From positions 3,037,001 through 3,101,000 of the forward strand of contig CP060419.1 in assembly GCA_025232375.1 (NCBI GenBank): 64,000 nucleotides of DNA, written 5' to 3'. Origin of the DNA: Pseudoxanthomonas sp. NC8. GTDB lineage: Bacteria; Pseudomonadota; Gammaproteobacteria; Xanthomonadales; Xanthomonadaceae. Position 1 is the first letter of the stretch. Each line of letters starts with the position of its first letter. Below, piece by piece: positions 52,129-62,189 of the stretch. The notes below the pieces were generated by a model. That model was not told where the DNA came from. It did not search any database and saw only the letters and a program-made list of their open reading frames with translations. The translations under genes were made by a program, and so were the position numbers.

Positions 52129-54205
52129 TCAGAACTTGAAGCGCACGCCGAGCCGCAGCGTGCGCGGCTCGACCACGCGGCTCAGGCGTCCTTCGACCGG
52201 GCCGTCGGCGTCGATCGCCGGAAGGTAGGACTCGTAGTGGTAGGTGATGTCCTTGTCGTCGCTGCCGAGCAGGTTGAGCACTTCGGCGTACAGCTCGTAG
52301 CGCGGCTGCTTCCAGGCCGCGCGCAGGTTGAACACGTCGCTGCCGTGCGCGCGTTCGCTGCCGTCCTCCACCAGCGGGTAGGGCCCCAGGTGGCGCCAGC
52401 GCACGCTGGCCTCCCAGTGTTCGCGCACCGCCGACATCCCGACCTGGCCGGCGTTCTCGAAGGCGTTGGGGATCTGGTCGCCGTTGCGGTAGCGCGAGTG
52501 GCTGGCGGTCCAGCTGGCGTCGATCGCCAGCCACGGCCGCGGCCGCCAGAAGCCGACCAGCTCGTAGCCGTGGCGACGGCTGGCCTCGGTCGGCTCCACC
52601 GCGTTGGAATCGCCGACGAAGCGCAACTCGCTGTCCACGTCCAGCCACCAGTACACCGCGCTGGCGCTGAACTCGCCGCGTTCGTAGCGCAGGCCGGCCT
52701 CGCGGCCGACGCCCTCCACCAGCGCCGGCACCGGATCCTGCAGGTTGACCGCGCCGCGCACGTCGTTGGAGTGGAAGCCGCGGCCCCAGTTGGCGTACAG
52801 CTCGACCGGCTCGGCCAGCTGCCAAGGCCACTGCCAGCTTCGGTGACAGCAGGCTGGCGTCGCCACGGCCGGTACCCAGCGCCTGCGCCTGCGCGTCGCG
52901 CGCGTCCACGTCGTAGCGGTAGTGGTCGCCGCGCAGGCCGCCGATCACGCGCAGCGTCGGCACGGGGGTCCAGGTGCCCTCGCCGTAGATTCCCAGCGAG
53001 CCCTCGCCGACCCGGTACAGGCCCAGCGATTCGACCGGCTGGCGCGCATCGGTGTGCAGCACGCCGACCCGGCCGATGTCGTCGTAGCGGACTTCGGCGC
53101 CGGCGGCGAACTCGAACGCGCCGCCCGGGCGCCAGTGCTTCGCCGCGCGCCCGCCGTAGACCTCGCGCCGGTCCAGCTGCAGGATCTGCGCGCTGTCGCC
53201 GGCCGCGTCGGCATAGGTCGGGTTGGAGTACATGCTCCAGTCGTAGTGCTGGGCATAGGCATTGGCGCTCCAGTCCTGTCCCGAGAGGCCGGCGTTGAAG
53301 ATGTAGCGCGTGGTCTCGCCGGTGGCGCTGGGGTCGAGCGTGCAGTACACGTCCGCGCAGATCGCGCTGCCGATGGCGCGATCGGGGATCTGTTCGGTCG
53401 GCTGCCAGCGCGCGTGGTAGGCGTGCAGGCCCACAGGTCGAGCCGGCCCCACGGCGTGTCGCGGACGTACTTGGCGAAGCCCGAGCCGTGGGCCAGGTCC
53501 TCGGGCTGCTGCCACGGGCCGTCGTAGGTCCGCCACTGGCCGATCACGGTGAGCGTGCCGCCGCCGGCATCGTCGAAGCTGCCGCCGGCCGCGACCCGGC
53601 GCCAGCCGTGGCTGCCGGCCTCCACCCCGAGCCAGCGGTCCTGCAGCCGGTCGATGGTGCCATCTCCGAGGCGCCGGTAAGGCGAAGTCGCCACCGTCGG
53701 CGCGATACGGGCCCTTGCGGTAGTCGAGGCGGCTGATCGCCTCGGGGATGAAGCCGTTGAGGTCCAGGTAACCCTGCCCATGGCCGTGGCTGCGCAGGTT
53801 GATCGGCACGCCGTCGACGTAGGTGGCGAAGTCGCTGCCGTGGTCGAGGTTGAAGCCGCGCAGGAAATACTGGTTGGCCTTGCCGGACCCCGAATGCTGC
53901 GCGGCGACGAAGCCGGGGATCGATTCGAGCAGCTCGGCGACCTTCAGCAGCGGCCGCACCACCAGGTCGTTGCCGCCGACCGAGCCCTCGCTGGCGGCCG
54001 TGGTGATCCCGATCCGCTGCTCGCCGCGGGCGAAGGTGACCTCGATCGCGTCCAGCTCGGTGGTGCCCGGCGCGGACGCGGCGGACTCGGCGAAGACGGC
54101 CGATGGCGCCAGCGCGGTGATCGCAACCAGTACGGCCAGCGACAGCGGCCGCCGCGGTGGCGGAGAAACGCGGGAAAGGGCGGTGCGGCGGACAGGTGCA
54201 GGCAT
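52129..54205 (-). CDS. TonB-dependent outer-membrane receptor, copy B
   Basis: About 692 residues. Signal peptide (RRPLSLAVLVAITALAPSAV) and plug domain with LDAIEVTFARGEQRIGITTA, VAELLESIPGFVAAQHSG, ANQYFLRGFNLDHGSDFATY and VDGVPINLRSHGHGQGYLDL, followed by a barrel (GEGTWTPVPTLRVIGGLRGD, YANWGRGFHSNDVRGAVNL) ending LRLGVRFKF. The HGSDFATYVDGVPIN wording is common in receptors of unassigned ligand often annotated for siderophores or sugars. Frame changes near 53680 (CCCTGACC reads CCTTACC), 53435 and 52820. Receptor B is convergent with A and divergent from the membrane regulator. Confidence 0.87.
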
Positions 54206-54470
54206 GCGCAGCGATCGGAACACGGAGGAACGCCACCGTCGCCATCCGGCCGCCTGCTGTCAGGTTATTTACGGTTAACGGCCCGCGTAAACATTGTTGA
54301 CGCCGCGATCGCGCCCCGCCCGTTGCAGGTGCGGATGCGCCGGACCGGGCTGTCGCCGGACCGTGTTTCCGGCTGCGCGGTGCACGCGAGCATTTGCACA
54401 TGCGCTTTGAGCATAAGTTGCGCAAGGCGGCGCGGCCCTGCGCGTGGCCTGCGTCCCTAGAATTCGACGC
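54206..54470. promoter_or_regulatory. Divergent promoter region between receptor B and the membrane regulator
   Basis: 265 bp with two AT-rich patches: around 54262-54300 (TTATTTACGGTTAACGG and GTAAACATTGTTGAC) and around 54393-54425 (TTTGAGCATAAGTTGCGCAA, the last eight bases palindromic). These are likely promoter and operator elements for one or both genes. No named box is recognised. Confidence 0.45.
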
Positions 54471-55843
54471 ATGGACGACACCCGCCGGCTTTTGCTCGAG
54501 CATGCCCCGAGGATCCGCGACTAAGGCCCTGCCGAAGAAGCAGGGTCTGCTGCATCGGCTGTTCGACTACCTTGGTCGAACGCTCTGCCGAGGGTGCGGC
54601 CCTGCGCGAGGCGGACATCGCCGTGGACGTGTTCGGCCGCGGCGCGGATTTCGACTCGTCGCATGACGCCACCATCCGCGTCTACATGCACCGGCTGCGC
54701 GGCCGGCTGGAAGCGTTCTACGCCGATGCCGGCAGCGGCGAACCCTTCCGGGTGATGCTGCGCAAGGGCGAATACCGGCTGGGCGTGGAGCGGCACGCGG
54801 ACGCCGGCGGCGCCGCGGAGATGTCCACGGCCAGCGCCGTACACGGGCGCGACGATGACAGCGGCGGCGCGCGGCCGCGGCATGCCGGTCCGCGGTGGCC
54901 CGCGCGGCATGGCCTGCGCTGGGCGCTGGCCGCCACGCTGGTCGTGTCGCTGCTGGGCAATGGCGTGGCGCTGTGGCAGGGCGCGTGGTCGGCCACGCCG
55001 GCGGGCGACCCGCTCGCCGCACGCCTGCGCCAGGCACCCGCGTGGTCCGGCCTGTTCGCGGACGAGCGACCGGTGCTGCTGGTGCTCGGCGACTACTACA
55101 TCTTCGGCGATGCGGGCGAGCCGGCCGGGCACGTGCCCGACGCCGCCGACGTGCGCCAGCTGGTCCGCGACTTCGACGTCAACTCCGCCGCCGACCTGCA
55201 TGATCTCGTCGTCCGCAGGCCCGGGCTGGGCGAACGCTACGTCAACCTGGAGCTGGGCTACCTGCCTACCTCCAGCGCGTTCGCGTTGCGCCAGCTGCTG
55301 CCGGTGCTGGCCGCGCCCGGCCGCCGCGTCGAGGTCGTGATGGCCTCGCAGCTGCGGCTGGACATGCTCAAGGACGCCCACGTCGTCTATGTCGGTTTCC
55401 TCAGCGGCATGGGGCCGCTGCGCGACTTCACCTTCGCCGGCTCCCGCTACGCGCTGGGCCGCAGCTACGACGAGCTGGTCGACCAGGAAAGTAAGGCGCA
55501 CTACCTCAGCCAGGCCGGCACCACGCTGCAGGGCGACGCGATGTACAGCGACTACGGCTACGTGGCCGCGTTTCCCGGACCCGGGGGTGGTCGGGTGCTG
55601 GTGGTCACCGGCACGCGCGACGTGGCGGTGATGCACGCCGCCGAAGTCCTCGGCGACCCCGCCGCCCTGCAGGAGCTCGACGCGTCGCTGCCCGGCAGCG
55701 GCGACTTCGAGGCGCTGTACGAGGTCAACGGCATCAACCACACCAGCATCCGCGGTCGCCTGCTGCGCGCTTCGCCACGGACGACACTGGACGTGTGGCA
55801 CCCCGCCGCGGACGTCGGCCTCGCCGCGCACCTGCCTCGCTGA
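54471..55843 (+). CDS. Membrane-bound winged-helix regulator (ToxR/CadC-like)
   Basis: About 455 residues. Residues 1-105 form a winged-helix DNA-binding domain (LLHRLFDYLVERSAEGAALR, EADIAVDVFGRGADFDSSHD, IRVYMHRLRGRLEAFY, RVMLRKGEYRLGVE), then a cytoplasmic linker, one membrane helix (WALAATLVVSLLGNGVALWQ, about 143-165) and a periplasmic domain of about 290 residues (LVLGDYYIFGDAGEPAGHVP, VVMASQLRLDMLKDAHVVYV, GRVLVVTGTRDVAVMHAAEV) of no recognised family. The architecture predicts a one-component sensor that reads the periplasm. Two breaks: 54521 (GACAAGGCC reads GACTAAGGCC, a false stop) and 54572 (TACCTGGTC reads TACCTTGGTC). Confidence 0.72.
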
Positions 55844-55906
55844 CGGAGCCGCGATCAGCGTCGCGGGAAATGGCGGAAGCGGCGAGGCTGCCGCCCGCGG
55901 CCGGAG

Positions 55907-56376
55907 CTAGAGCAGGCCGACCACCCGGCCCGCCGCCGCGACGCCGAGCCAGAGCAGCAGCGACACCACCGCCAGCAGCCGTTGCGCCGGGACCGGCGAG
56001 GCGCGTGCGACCAGGCGCTGCAGGCCGGCCTGCACCGGCACGGCCAGCACCAGCAGCGCGGCCTTGGCCTGGAAGGCCGGATTGACCGCGTACTTCAGCG
56101 GATCGGCGACCAGCAGCCAGCCGCCCGTGGCCACCGCCAGGCCCAGCCCGGACCAGAACCACGGGCGCAGCACTTTACCACGCGGACCGCGGGAATCGTC
56201 GGCAGGCGCCAGTCCAGCACCCTCAGCGCCACCACCAGCGCGACGCCGCCGAGCAGGGCGATGCCGATCAGGTGCACGGCCATGACCAGGCCGAAATAGA
56301 CGTAGTTGGAGCCGTTGAGCGCATGGCTCACGCCCGTGGCCGCGAGCCACTCGAAGAACGGATGTGGAGCGATCAT
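55907..56376 (-). CDS. DUF6644-like membrane protein, copy 1
   Basis: About 156 residues: MIAPHPFFEWLAATGVSHAL, VYFGLVMAVHLIGIALLGGV, VALRVLDWRLPTIPA, GLGLAVATGGWLLVADPLKY, QAKAALLVLAVPVQAGLQRL and LLAVVSLLLWLGVAAAGRVV. Four to five helices with the HLIGIALLGG pattern and a conserved His early in helix two fit DUF6644. A frame change near 56178. It is downstream of a second copy of the same family. Confidence 0.65.
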
Positions 56377-56395
56377 CGGAAGCGTCCTGTCAGGT

Positions 56396-56896
56396 TCAGA
56401 CAATAAAGGCGATCAGGCGACCGGTGACGATGATGGCGGCCCACAGCAGCAGCGAGGCGATGCCGGCTAAGGCTGGGCACGCCGGGGCGGGCGCGCGAGC
56501 GTGTCCCAGGACGCGCCGTGCCGGAGCAGCACGCGGTGTAAGGCATGAACGCATTGCCCGCCGCCAGCACCAGCAGGGCCAGCTTGGCCTGCAGCGCGGG
56601 GTTGGTGTAGATCCTCGAGGCCAGGGCAGGAACAGCAGCAGGCCGGTCACCACCATAAGCACTGCGCCCAGCCAGGTCAGCGGCAGCAGTTGCCTGCTCA
56701 GGCCGCTGATCGGAACTTCCGGAAGCGCGAGCCCGATAAGGCGCAGGTCGACGATGGCGATGGTGCCGGCGAGGAGGACGATCGCCAGCACGTGCACGAC
56801 GTTGAGCGCCGGGAACAGGTACAGCGACTCGCGGATCGCCTCGCTGAGCGGCAGGTCGTAGAGGCGTTCGGCGAATACGCTCACCAGGCTGGTCAT
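56396..56896 (-). CDS. DUF6644-like membrane protein, copy 2
   Basis: About 166 residues: MTSLVSVFAERLYDLPLSEA, LYLFPALNVVHVLAIVLLAG, TIAIVDLRLIGLALPEVPIS, LLPLTWLGAVLMVVTGLLLF and a last helix LLLWAAIIVTGRLIAFIV. The VVHVLAIVLLAGTIAIVDLRL helix parallels HLIGIALLGG...ALRVL of copy 1. Frame changes near 56620, 56530 and 56468, several in CAGG or TAAGG contexts. Starts 27 bp after the DUF6152 gene stop. Confidence 0.65.
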   Translation of the reverse strand: MTSLVSVFAERLYDLPLSEAIRESLYLFPALNVVHVLAIVLLAGTIAIVDLRLIGLALPEVPISGLSRQLLPLTWLGAVLMVVTGLLLFLPWPRGSTPTPRCRPSWPCWCWRRAMRSCLTPRAAPARRVLGHARAPAPACPALAGIASLLLWAAIIVTGRLIAFIV

Positions 56897-56923
56897 GGGT
56901 CCTCCCTGCGCATCAACGCCGGA

Positions 56924-57384
56924 TCACGGCGCGCTGGCGGCCGCGGGCGTTGCAGCCGGGCGCGCGCGGGTCGGATCACCCGGCCCGCCGTCTCCCGGGG
57001 TGCCGCCGTTGATGATGCGTCCGTCGGGCAGGGTCACCAGGCGCCCGTCGACGATGCGCGCACCGGTCTTGGCGAGGTAGCCGTCGACCACGAGCGTGTC
57101 GCCGATCTTGATGTCGCCCTTCTTGAAGCCGCGGCGCGAAAGCGCGCCGGGACCGGCGCCCTCGATCGCCCAGCTGTTGACGTTGCCCTTGGAGTCGACC
57201 ACGTTGATGTGGAAGTAGCTGTGCGGGTTGGTCCACTCGATCTTGGTCAGCTGGCCCTTCAGCCGGATCGGCTTGCTGGCGTCGAACATCGCCGCGAAGG
57301 AATGGTGGGCATGCGCGCTCGCCGCCATGGGAGAAACGAGGTGGCGAACAACGCGGAAAGGGCGAATCGGCTTCTGCGGTTCAT
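56924..57384 (-). CDS. DUF6152 family exported protein
   Basis: About 153 residues. Leader RFALSALFATSFL ending AASAHAHHSFAAMFDASKPI, the HAHHSFAAxFD signature of DUF6152, then LKGQLTKIEWTNPHSYFHIN, VNSWAIEGAGPGALSRRGFK and LVVDGYLAKTGARIVDGRLV. The fold is an OB-like beta barrel; the HHSF and NPHSYFHI His residues are conserved and could bind metal. Function unknown. One frame change in the leader near 57328. First gene of a three-gene minus-strand unit with the two DUF6644 copies. Confidence 0.82.
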
Positions 57385-57541
57385 GGCGTTTCCGGTCAAC
57401 CTGAATAGGTGGGTCGAAGTGTAGAAGCACGTCGCGCGCTTGCCTTATGAGCTTTGCTGCTTTGCAGATTCCAACGGCAACCACGGGCACGGGGCACGGC
57501 CGAAGCGACAATGCGCCGTCCCCCGATCCACGGTTGCCGAC

Positions 57542-57970
57542 ATGCCCCGCATCGCCCTGTTCCTGCTGCCGTTCGCCTTCCACGCCGGCGCAGCGCTGGC
57601 CGCGACCACGCCCGCCGACGTGCAGGCGCACCGCGAGCGGATGCTGGCGGCGCAGGAGCTGAAGTTCGAGATCATCGAGACCCTCGCCACCGGCTCGACT
57701 GGGGCGTGGCCGGCAACGTGGATGCCATGCTGCCGCTGCTGGAAGCGGAGATCGCCTACTGGGACCAGACCGGCCTGGCGGACGTGGCCAGCCTGGCCCG
57801 CGACAACCTCGGGCAGGTGCGTGCGGTGCGCGCGGCGGCACTGGCCGCAGGCGCCGACGAGGCCGCGGCGGCCTTGGCAGCGGGTCGAGGCCGGTTGCTC
57901 CGGGTGCCACGATGCGCACCCCGAGCGGTGGGTCAGTGTGCATGCAGCTGGCCATGGTCGCGGCCCGTGA
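57542..57970 (+). CDS. Cytochrome c-prime-like (class II) periplasmic protein
   Basis: About 142 residues: signal peptide (MPRIALFLLPFAFHAGAALA), helices HRERMLAAQELKFEIIETLA and DMLPLLEAEIAYWD-like text (VDAMLPLLEAEIAYWDQTGL), and a C-terminal haem site EAGCSGCHDAHPERW. One CxxCH near the C-terminus within a helical bundle is the class II layout. Cytochromes c-prime bind NO in related bacteria, which would suit the NO reductase gene that follows, but that link is inference. Frame changes near 57700 and 57890. It converges with the small gene at 57933-58165. Confidence 0.65.
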   Translation: MPRIALFLLPFAFHAGAALAATTPADVQAHRERMLAAQELKFEIIETLATGSTGAWPATWMPCCRCWKRRSPTGTRPAWRTWPAWPATTSGRCVRCARRHWPQAPTRPRRPWQRVEAGCSGCHDAHPERWVSVHAAGHGRGP

Positions 57971-58165
57971 AAACGCGGGAGAGCCGCGAACTGACGTAGC
58001 TGTGGTCTTCCGGCGCGGCCAGCAGCAGGGTGGCGCGGGTCAGCCCGGCCCGCACCTCCGCTGGGTGGTACGGCCGGCGACGCGGTAGAGCTGGTCGAGC
58101 TGGCGGGCGATCTCGTCGATCATCCCGTCCAGCTCCTCACGGCTCTTGAAGGCTTGCCTGTCCAT
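57933..58165 (-). CDS. Small hypothetical protein
   Basis: About 77 residues after one repair near 58062: MDRQAFKSREELDGMIDEIA, RQLDQLYRVAGRTT, then RAGLTRATLLLAAPEDHSYV and SSRLSRVFTGRDHGQLHAH. Mostly helical and charged; no family recognised. It overlaps the 3' end of the cytochrome gene on the other strand by 38 bp. Confidence 0.45.
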
Positions 58166-58334
58166 GGCCCATCCCCGATCGCGAAGATGCGACCGACATT
58201 GGCCACGATGGGGTTACCCGTCGGTTAAAAACGCCCGCTGCAGTGCTGACGATCGGTTAGCAGCTCATGGCGAACCCGCATCAACGCCGCCCCGGGCCTG
58301 CCGGTGGCGGCCGGGGCAGGGGAATCGGGGTGGC

Positions 58335-58348
58335 TTGACCTGCGTCAT
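58335..58348. promoter_or_regulatory. FNR/Dnr-type box upstream of the NO reductase gene
   Basis: TTGAC-CTGC-GTCAT fits TTGAY-N4-RTCAA with one mismatch at the last base. It shares TTGACCTGC with the copD-hemN box. A class II site here puts the start of transcription near 58383, 25 nt before the ATG, leaving room for the AGGAGAG ribosome site. It may serve FNR or an NO-sensing paralogue such as Dnr/Nnr. Confidence 0.65.
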
Positions 58349-58407
58349 GGAGGCCGCGGGCCGCGGCGCCGAACATGCCGGCCATCCCCCGAGGAGAGAG
58401 CCGCGTC

Positions 58408-60708
58408 ATGAATTCCACCCGCAAGCTCTGGGCAGGCCTTGGCGGTCCTGCTCATCGCTTCGTTCGCCGTCCTGCTCTGGGTCGGCAGCGAGATCCACCG
58501 CCAGGCGCCACCGATGCCCGAGCAGGTGGTCACCACCGACGGCACCGTGGTCTACACCCGCCGGGACATCGAGACCGGACGCCAGGTCTGGCAGTCCATC
58601 GGTGGCCAGCAACTGGGCTCGATCTGGGGCCACGGCGGCTACGTCGCCCCGGACTGGGGCGCGGACTGGCTGCACCGCGAGGCCGAGGCCATCCTCGACC
58701 TGTGGGCCGCGCGCGAACACGGCGTGGACAGCTACAGCAAGCTCGACGCGCCGACCCAGGCCGCCTACGCGCAGCGCGTGCAGGACCTGCTGCGCCCGAA
58801 CACCTACGACGCCGCCACCGGCACGATCACGATCGACGCCGACCGCGCCGCCGCGATCCAGGCGGTCGCCGCGCACTACGCGAGCGTGTTCAGCAACGAC
58901 CCGGCCACCGCCGGGCTGCGCGAGGCCTACGCCATGCGCAACGACACCGTGCCCGACGCCGAGCATCGCCGGCAGCTGACCGGCTTCTACTTCTGGGCGG
59001 CGTGGTCCTCGGTCACCGAGCGCCCGGGCTCCGAGATCACCTACACCGCCAACTGGCCGCATGACGAACTGGTCGGCAACACGCCGCCATCGAACCTGTT
59101 CATGTGGACGGTGTTCAGCGTGCTGTTCCTGATGGCCGGCATCGGCCTTCTCGGCTGGCACTACGCGGTCAACCACGGCGAAGAGATGGCGCCGGTGCTG
59201 CCCAGGTCCGATCCACTGGCCTCGATCAAGGTCACCCCGTCCATGCGCGCCACCGCCAAGTATTTCTGGGTGGTGATCGCGCTGTTATAGTCCAGATCCT
59301 GCTGGGCGCCACCACCGCGCACTATCAGGTCGAAGGCCAGGAAGCCTACGGCTTCGCCCTGTCCGAGATCCTGCCCTACTCGCTCACGCGCACCTTGGCA
59401 CACGCAACTGGCGGTGCTGTGGATCGCCACCGCGTGGCTGGGCATGGGCCTGTACATCGGCCCGGCGATCTCCGGGCATGAACCGAAGTTCCAGCGCCTG
59501 GGCGTGAACGTCCTCTGGACCTGCCTCATCGTCATTGTCGTGGGCTCGTTCGCCGGGCAGTGGCTGGCGGTGATGCAGAAGCTTGGCCTGGACAAGAACT
59601 TCTGGTTCGGCCACCAGGGCTGGGAATACGTGGACCTGGGCCGCTTCTGGCAGATCTTCCTGTTCGTCGGCCTGCTGCTGTGGCTGACCCTGGTCGGCCG
59701 CGCGCTGTGGCCGGCGATGCGCAAGGGCAGCGAGTCGCGCTCGATCGTCGGCCTGCTGTTCCTGTCGGTGGTCTGCATCGGCCTGTTCTACGCGGCCGGC
59801 CTGATGTGGGGCGAGCACACCCACCTGTCGATGGTCGAGTACTGGCGCTGGTGGGTCGTGCACCTGTGGGTCGAAGGCTTCTTCGAGGTGTTCGCGGTGG
59901 CGGTGATCGCCTTCCTGTTCACCCGCCTGGGCCTGCTGCAGACCCGCAGCGCGACCATCGCCGTGCTGTTCGCCACCATCGTGTTCATGGCCGGCGGCGT
60001 GCTGGGCACCCTGCACCACCTGTACTTCACCGGCACGCCGACGGCGGTCATCGCCCCTGGGCGCGAGCTTCTCGGCGCTGGAAGTGGTGCCGCTGGCCTA
60101 CGTCGGCTTCGAGGCCTACCACAACTACAAGCTTGGCAAGGCCACGCCGTGGATGGCCAAGTACAAGTGGCCGATCATGTTCTTCCCAGCGGTCTCGTTC
60201 TGGAACCTGGTGGGCGCCGGCCTGTTCGGCTTCCTGATCAACCCGCCGCTGCCGCTGTACTACATGCAGGGCCTGAACCTGACCGCCAACCATGGCCACA
60301 CCGCGCTGTTCGGCGTGTACGGCATGCTCGGCATCGGCCTGATGCTGTTCTGCCTGCGCGGCCTGAAGCCGGACCTGAAGTGGAGCGAGAAGCTGCTCGG
60401 GACCTCGTTCTGGGCGCTCAACATCGGCCTTGGCCGGCATGTCCGCCTTCACCCTGCTGCCGCTGGGCATCCTGCAGCTCAACGCCGCGATCAAGCACGG
60501 CTACTGGTACGCCCGCTCGGCCGAGTTCATGCAGCAGCCGATCGTCGACCTGCTGGTGTGGATGCGGGTGCCGGCCGACTCGCTGTTCAGCGTCGGCGCG
60601 GTGGTCCTACTTTGGTTCGTGTTCCGGCTTTGGGTCTCGCCGAGGCGCGAATCGCCGGTGCCGTCGGCCACGGCGGTCGCCGCGGCGGCGCTCACGCCCA
60701 AGCACTGA
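58408..60708 (+). CDS. norB: Quinol-dependent nitric oxide reductase (qNor)
   Basis: About 767 residues, the single-chain qNor length. The N-terminal cytochrome-c-like periplasmic domain (VVYTRRDIETGRQVWQSIGG, SIWGHGGYVAPDWGADWLH) has no haem c motif, as in NorZ/NorB of this class. The haem-copper-oxidase core shows RTWHTQLAVLWIATAWLGMG, WWVVHLWVEGFFEVFAVAVI, GTLHHLYFTGTP and LNLTANHGHTALFGVYGMLG with the haem and FeB histidines. It reduces NO to N2O using quinol. Frame changes at 58437, 59287, 59394 and 60428 (CCTGG reads CCTTGG in three of them) and 60057 (CCCTGGG reads CCCCTGGG). With no nitrite-to-NO reductase in view, NO detoxification is the safer role. Confidence 0.94.
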
Positions 60709-60733
60709 GCCACGCGCACCTGCAATGCAAGAC

Positions 60734-60763
60734 CATCGGGGCCGCCATCGTGCGGCCCCGATG
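60734..60763. terminator. Perfect 12-bp hairpin after the NO reductase gene
   Basis: CATCGGGGCCGC (60734-60745) pairs with GCGGCCCCGATG (60752-60763) around CATCGT. There is no T-tract on either side, so it may be a bidirectional RNA-stabilising or terminating structure between convergent genes rather than a classic intrinsic terminator. Confidence 0.6.
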
Positions 60764-60818
60764 CGTTGTGGCGCGGGGCGCGGTGCCGCACTCGTCGCGG
60801 CGGGCGCCGGTATCGGAC

Positions 60819-61213
60819 TCAGGCGGCGCTGTCGCGGGTGCCGGCGGCGCCGTTGCGCAGGTGCTGCACGGTGGCGACCAGCGTCTTCGCATCGAATGGC
60901 TTGGTACACAGGGGCAATCCCTGCAGCGACGCAGGCAGCGCGCCTTCATCGAGGCCGCTCATCAGCAGCACCACCGCGCCCTTCTCCTGGCCAGCGCCGC
61001 GACCGGTTCGGAGGTCTCCCGTTCCAGTCGCACGTCGAGCACGGCCACGTCCACGCGGCCGGCATTCCCGAGCAGGCTCAGGGCACTGCCCACCGAGGAG
61101 CACGGCCCGAGCACTTCCGCCCCTTCGTCTTCAAGGCATTCGGCCAATGCGGTGGCAAGGATGTAGTTGTCTTCCACCACGAGGATCCGCGTGCTCGTCA
61201 ATCCGCCCTTCAT
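60819..61213 (-). CDS. Stand-alone receiver-domain protein
   Basis: About 132 residues: STRILVVEDNYILATALAEC, LGPCSSVGSALSLLGNAGRV, the phospho-Asp in DVAVLDVRLERE, then VVLLMSGLDEGALP and the conserved Lys in LPLCTKPFDAKTLVATVQHL. A single REC domain with no output domain, like CheY- or Sma0114-type relays. One frame change near 60988 (CCTGG context). No partner kinase is adjacent. Confidence 0.8.
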
Positions 61214-61480
61214 CACGTCCTCCAGCCCTGCGAACACCGTAGGTGCGCACGCGTTAAGGCCGGGGCAAGCCGGCGCGGCAACCCGCGCGGCGACGATGCG
61301 GCGATGAACCATTCACGCGAACGCGTCACGGCACCTGCATCGCCACTGCGCTGGACAAGTGGATGCCGGCCGCGGCCACCTGGCGGATGACGCGATGCAC
61401 GAATCCCCGCATGTCGAGGCCCACGCGCATGCCGACGCGGACCTGGCGCGCGACCTGCGCAACGCGCCCGGCTCGACGCC

Positions 61481-61933
61481 TCACCCGCGCCCGGATACCG
61501 TTGCCGGCGGCCGGGCCTTGCCTTCCGTACCACCCTCGGCCGCGTCGCCGGGCTTCTGCACCTCGCGCCGGGCCGCCTTGTCGGCCAGTGCCTCGTACTT
61601 GCGACGCAACGCTTCCAGCTCCTTCTCGTCCAGCTCTTCCATGTTGAGCAGCGTGTTGTCCGCCGCGCGGGTGACCCGGATCAGCTCGTCCAGCTTCAGG
61701 TGCAGCGCGGTGGTGTCGGCGTTCTGGGTGTGCTGGATCAGGAACACCATCAGGAAGGTGATGATGGTCGTGCCGGTGTTGATCACCAGCTGCCAGGTGT
61801 CGTTGAAGCCGAACAGCGGGCCGCTGCAGGCCCACACGACCACCACGCCCATGGCCATGCAGAACACCCAGGGTGTGCCGGCCGCGTGCGAGGCCTTCTT
61901 GGCGATGTTGTTGAAGATCGATCGGGGCTTCAT
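61481..61933 (-). CDS. Low-affinity iron permease family protein
   Basis: 150 residues, intact. MKPRSIFNNIAKKASHAAGT, WVFCMAMGVVVVWACSGPLF, GFNDTWQLVINTGTTIITFL and MVFLIQHTQNADTTALHLKL match the PF04120 family, with DELIRVTRAADNTLLNMEEL after the two helices. The family name comes from yeast Fet4-related proteins; the bacterial function is not established. A charged C-terminal tail follows (ELEALRRKYEALADKAARRE). Confidence 0.85.
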   Translation of the reverse strand: MKPRSIFNNIAKKASHAAGTPWVFCMAMGVVVVWACSGPLFGFNDTWQLVINTGTTIITFLMVFLIQHTQNADTTALHLKLDELIRVTRAADNTLLNMEELDEKELEALRRKYEALADKAARREVQKPGDAAEGGTEGKARPPATVSGRG

Positions 61934-62189
61934 GGGCGGGATCCCTCGCGTCCGGGGCGCCACCAGCGTCGTCCGCGTCCAGTGGAGCGCCGGTGAAAGC
62001 CGGGCGTCCACGTCGCCATCGCCGGCAGGCCGGTTCACGGTGCCGGGGAGGCCGCGCTGGCGTGGCGCCGTCGATCCCGGTGCGGCGCGTGCCCTCCACC
62101 CGGGCACGTCGCGCCTTACCGTCCGCACGACGTGCCTTTCACGGTGTGCTTCCACCCCGGCAGCGTCCACTGCAGGCCCCGCATTCCAG

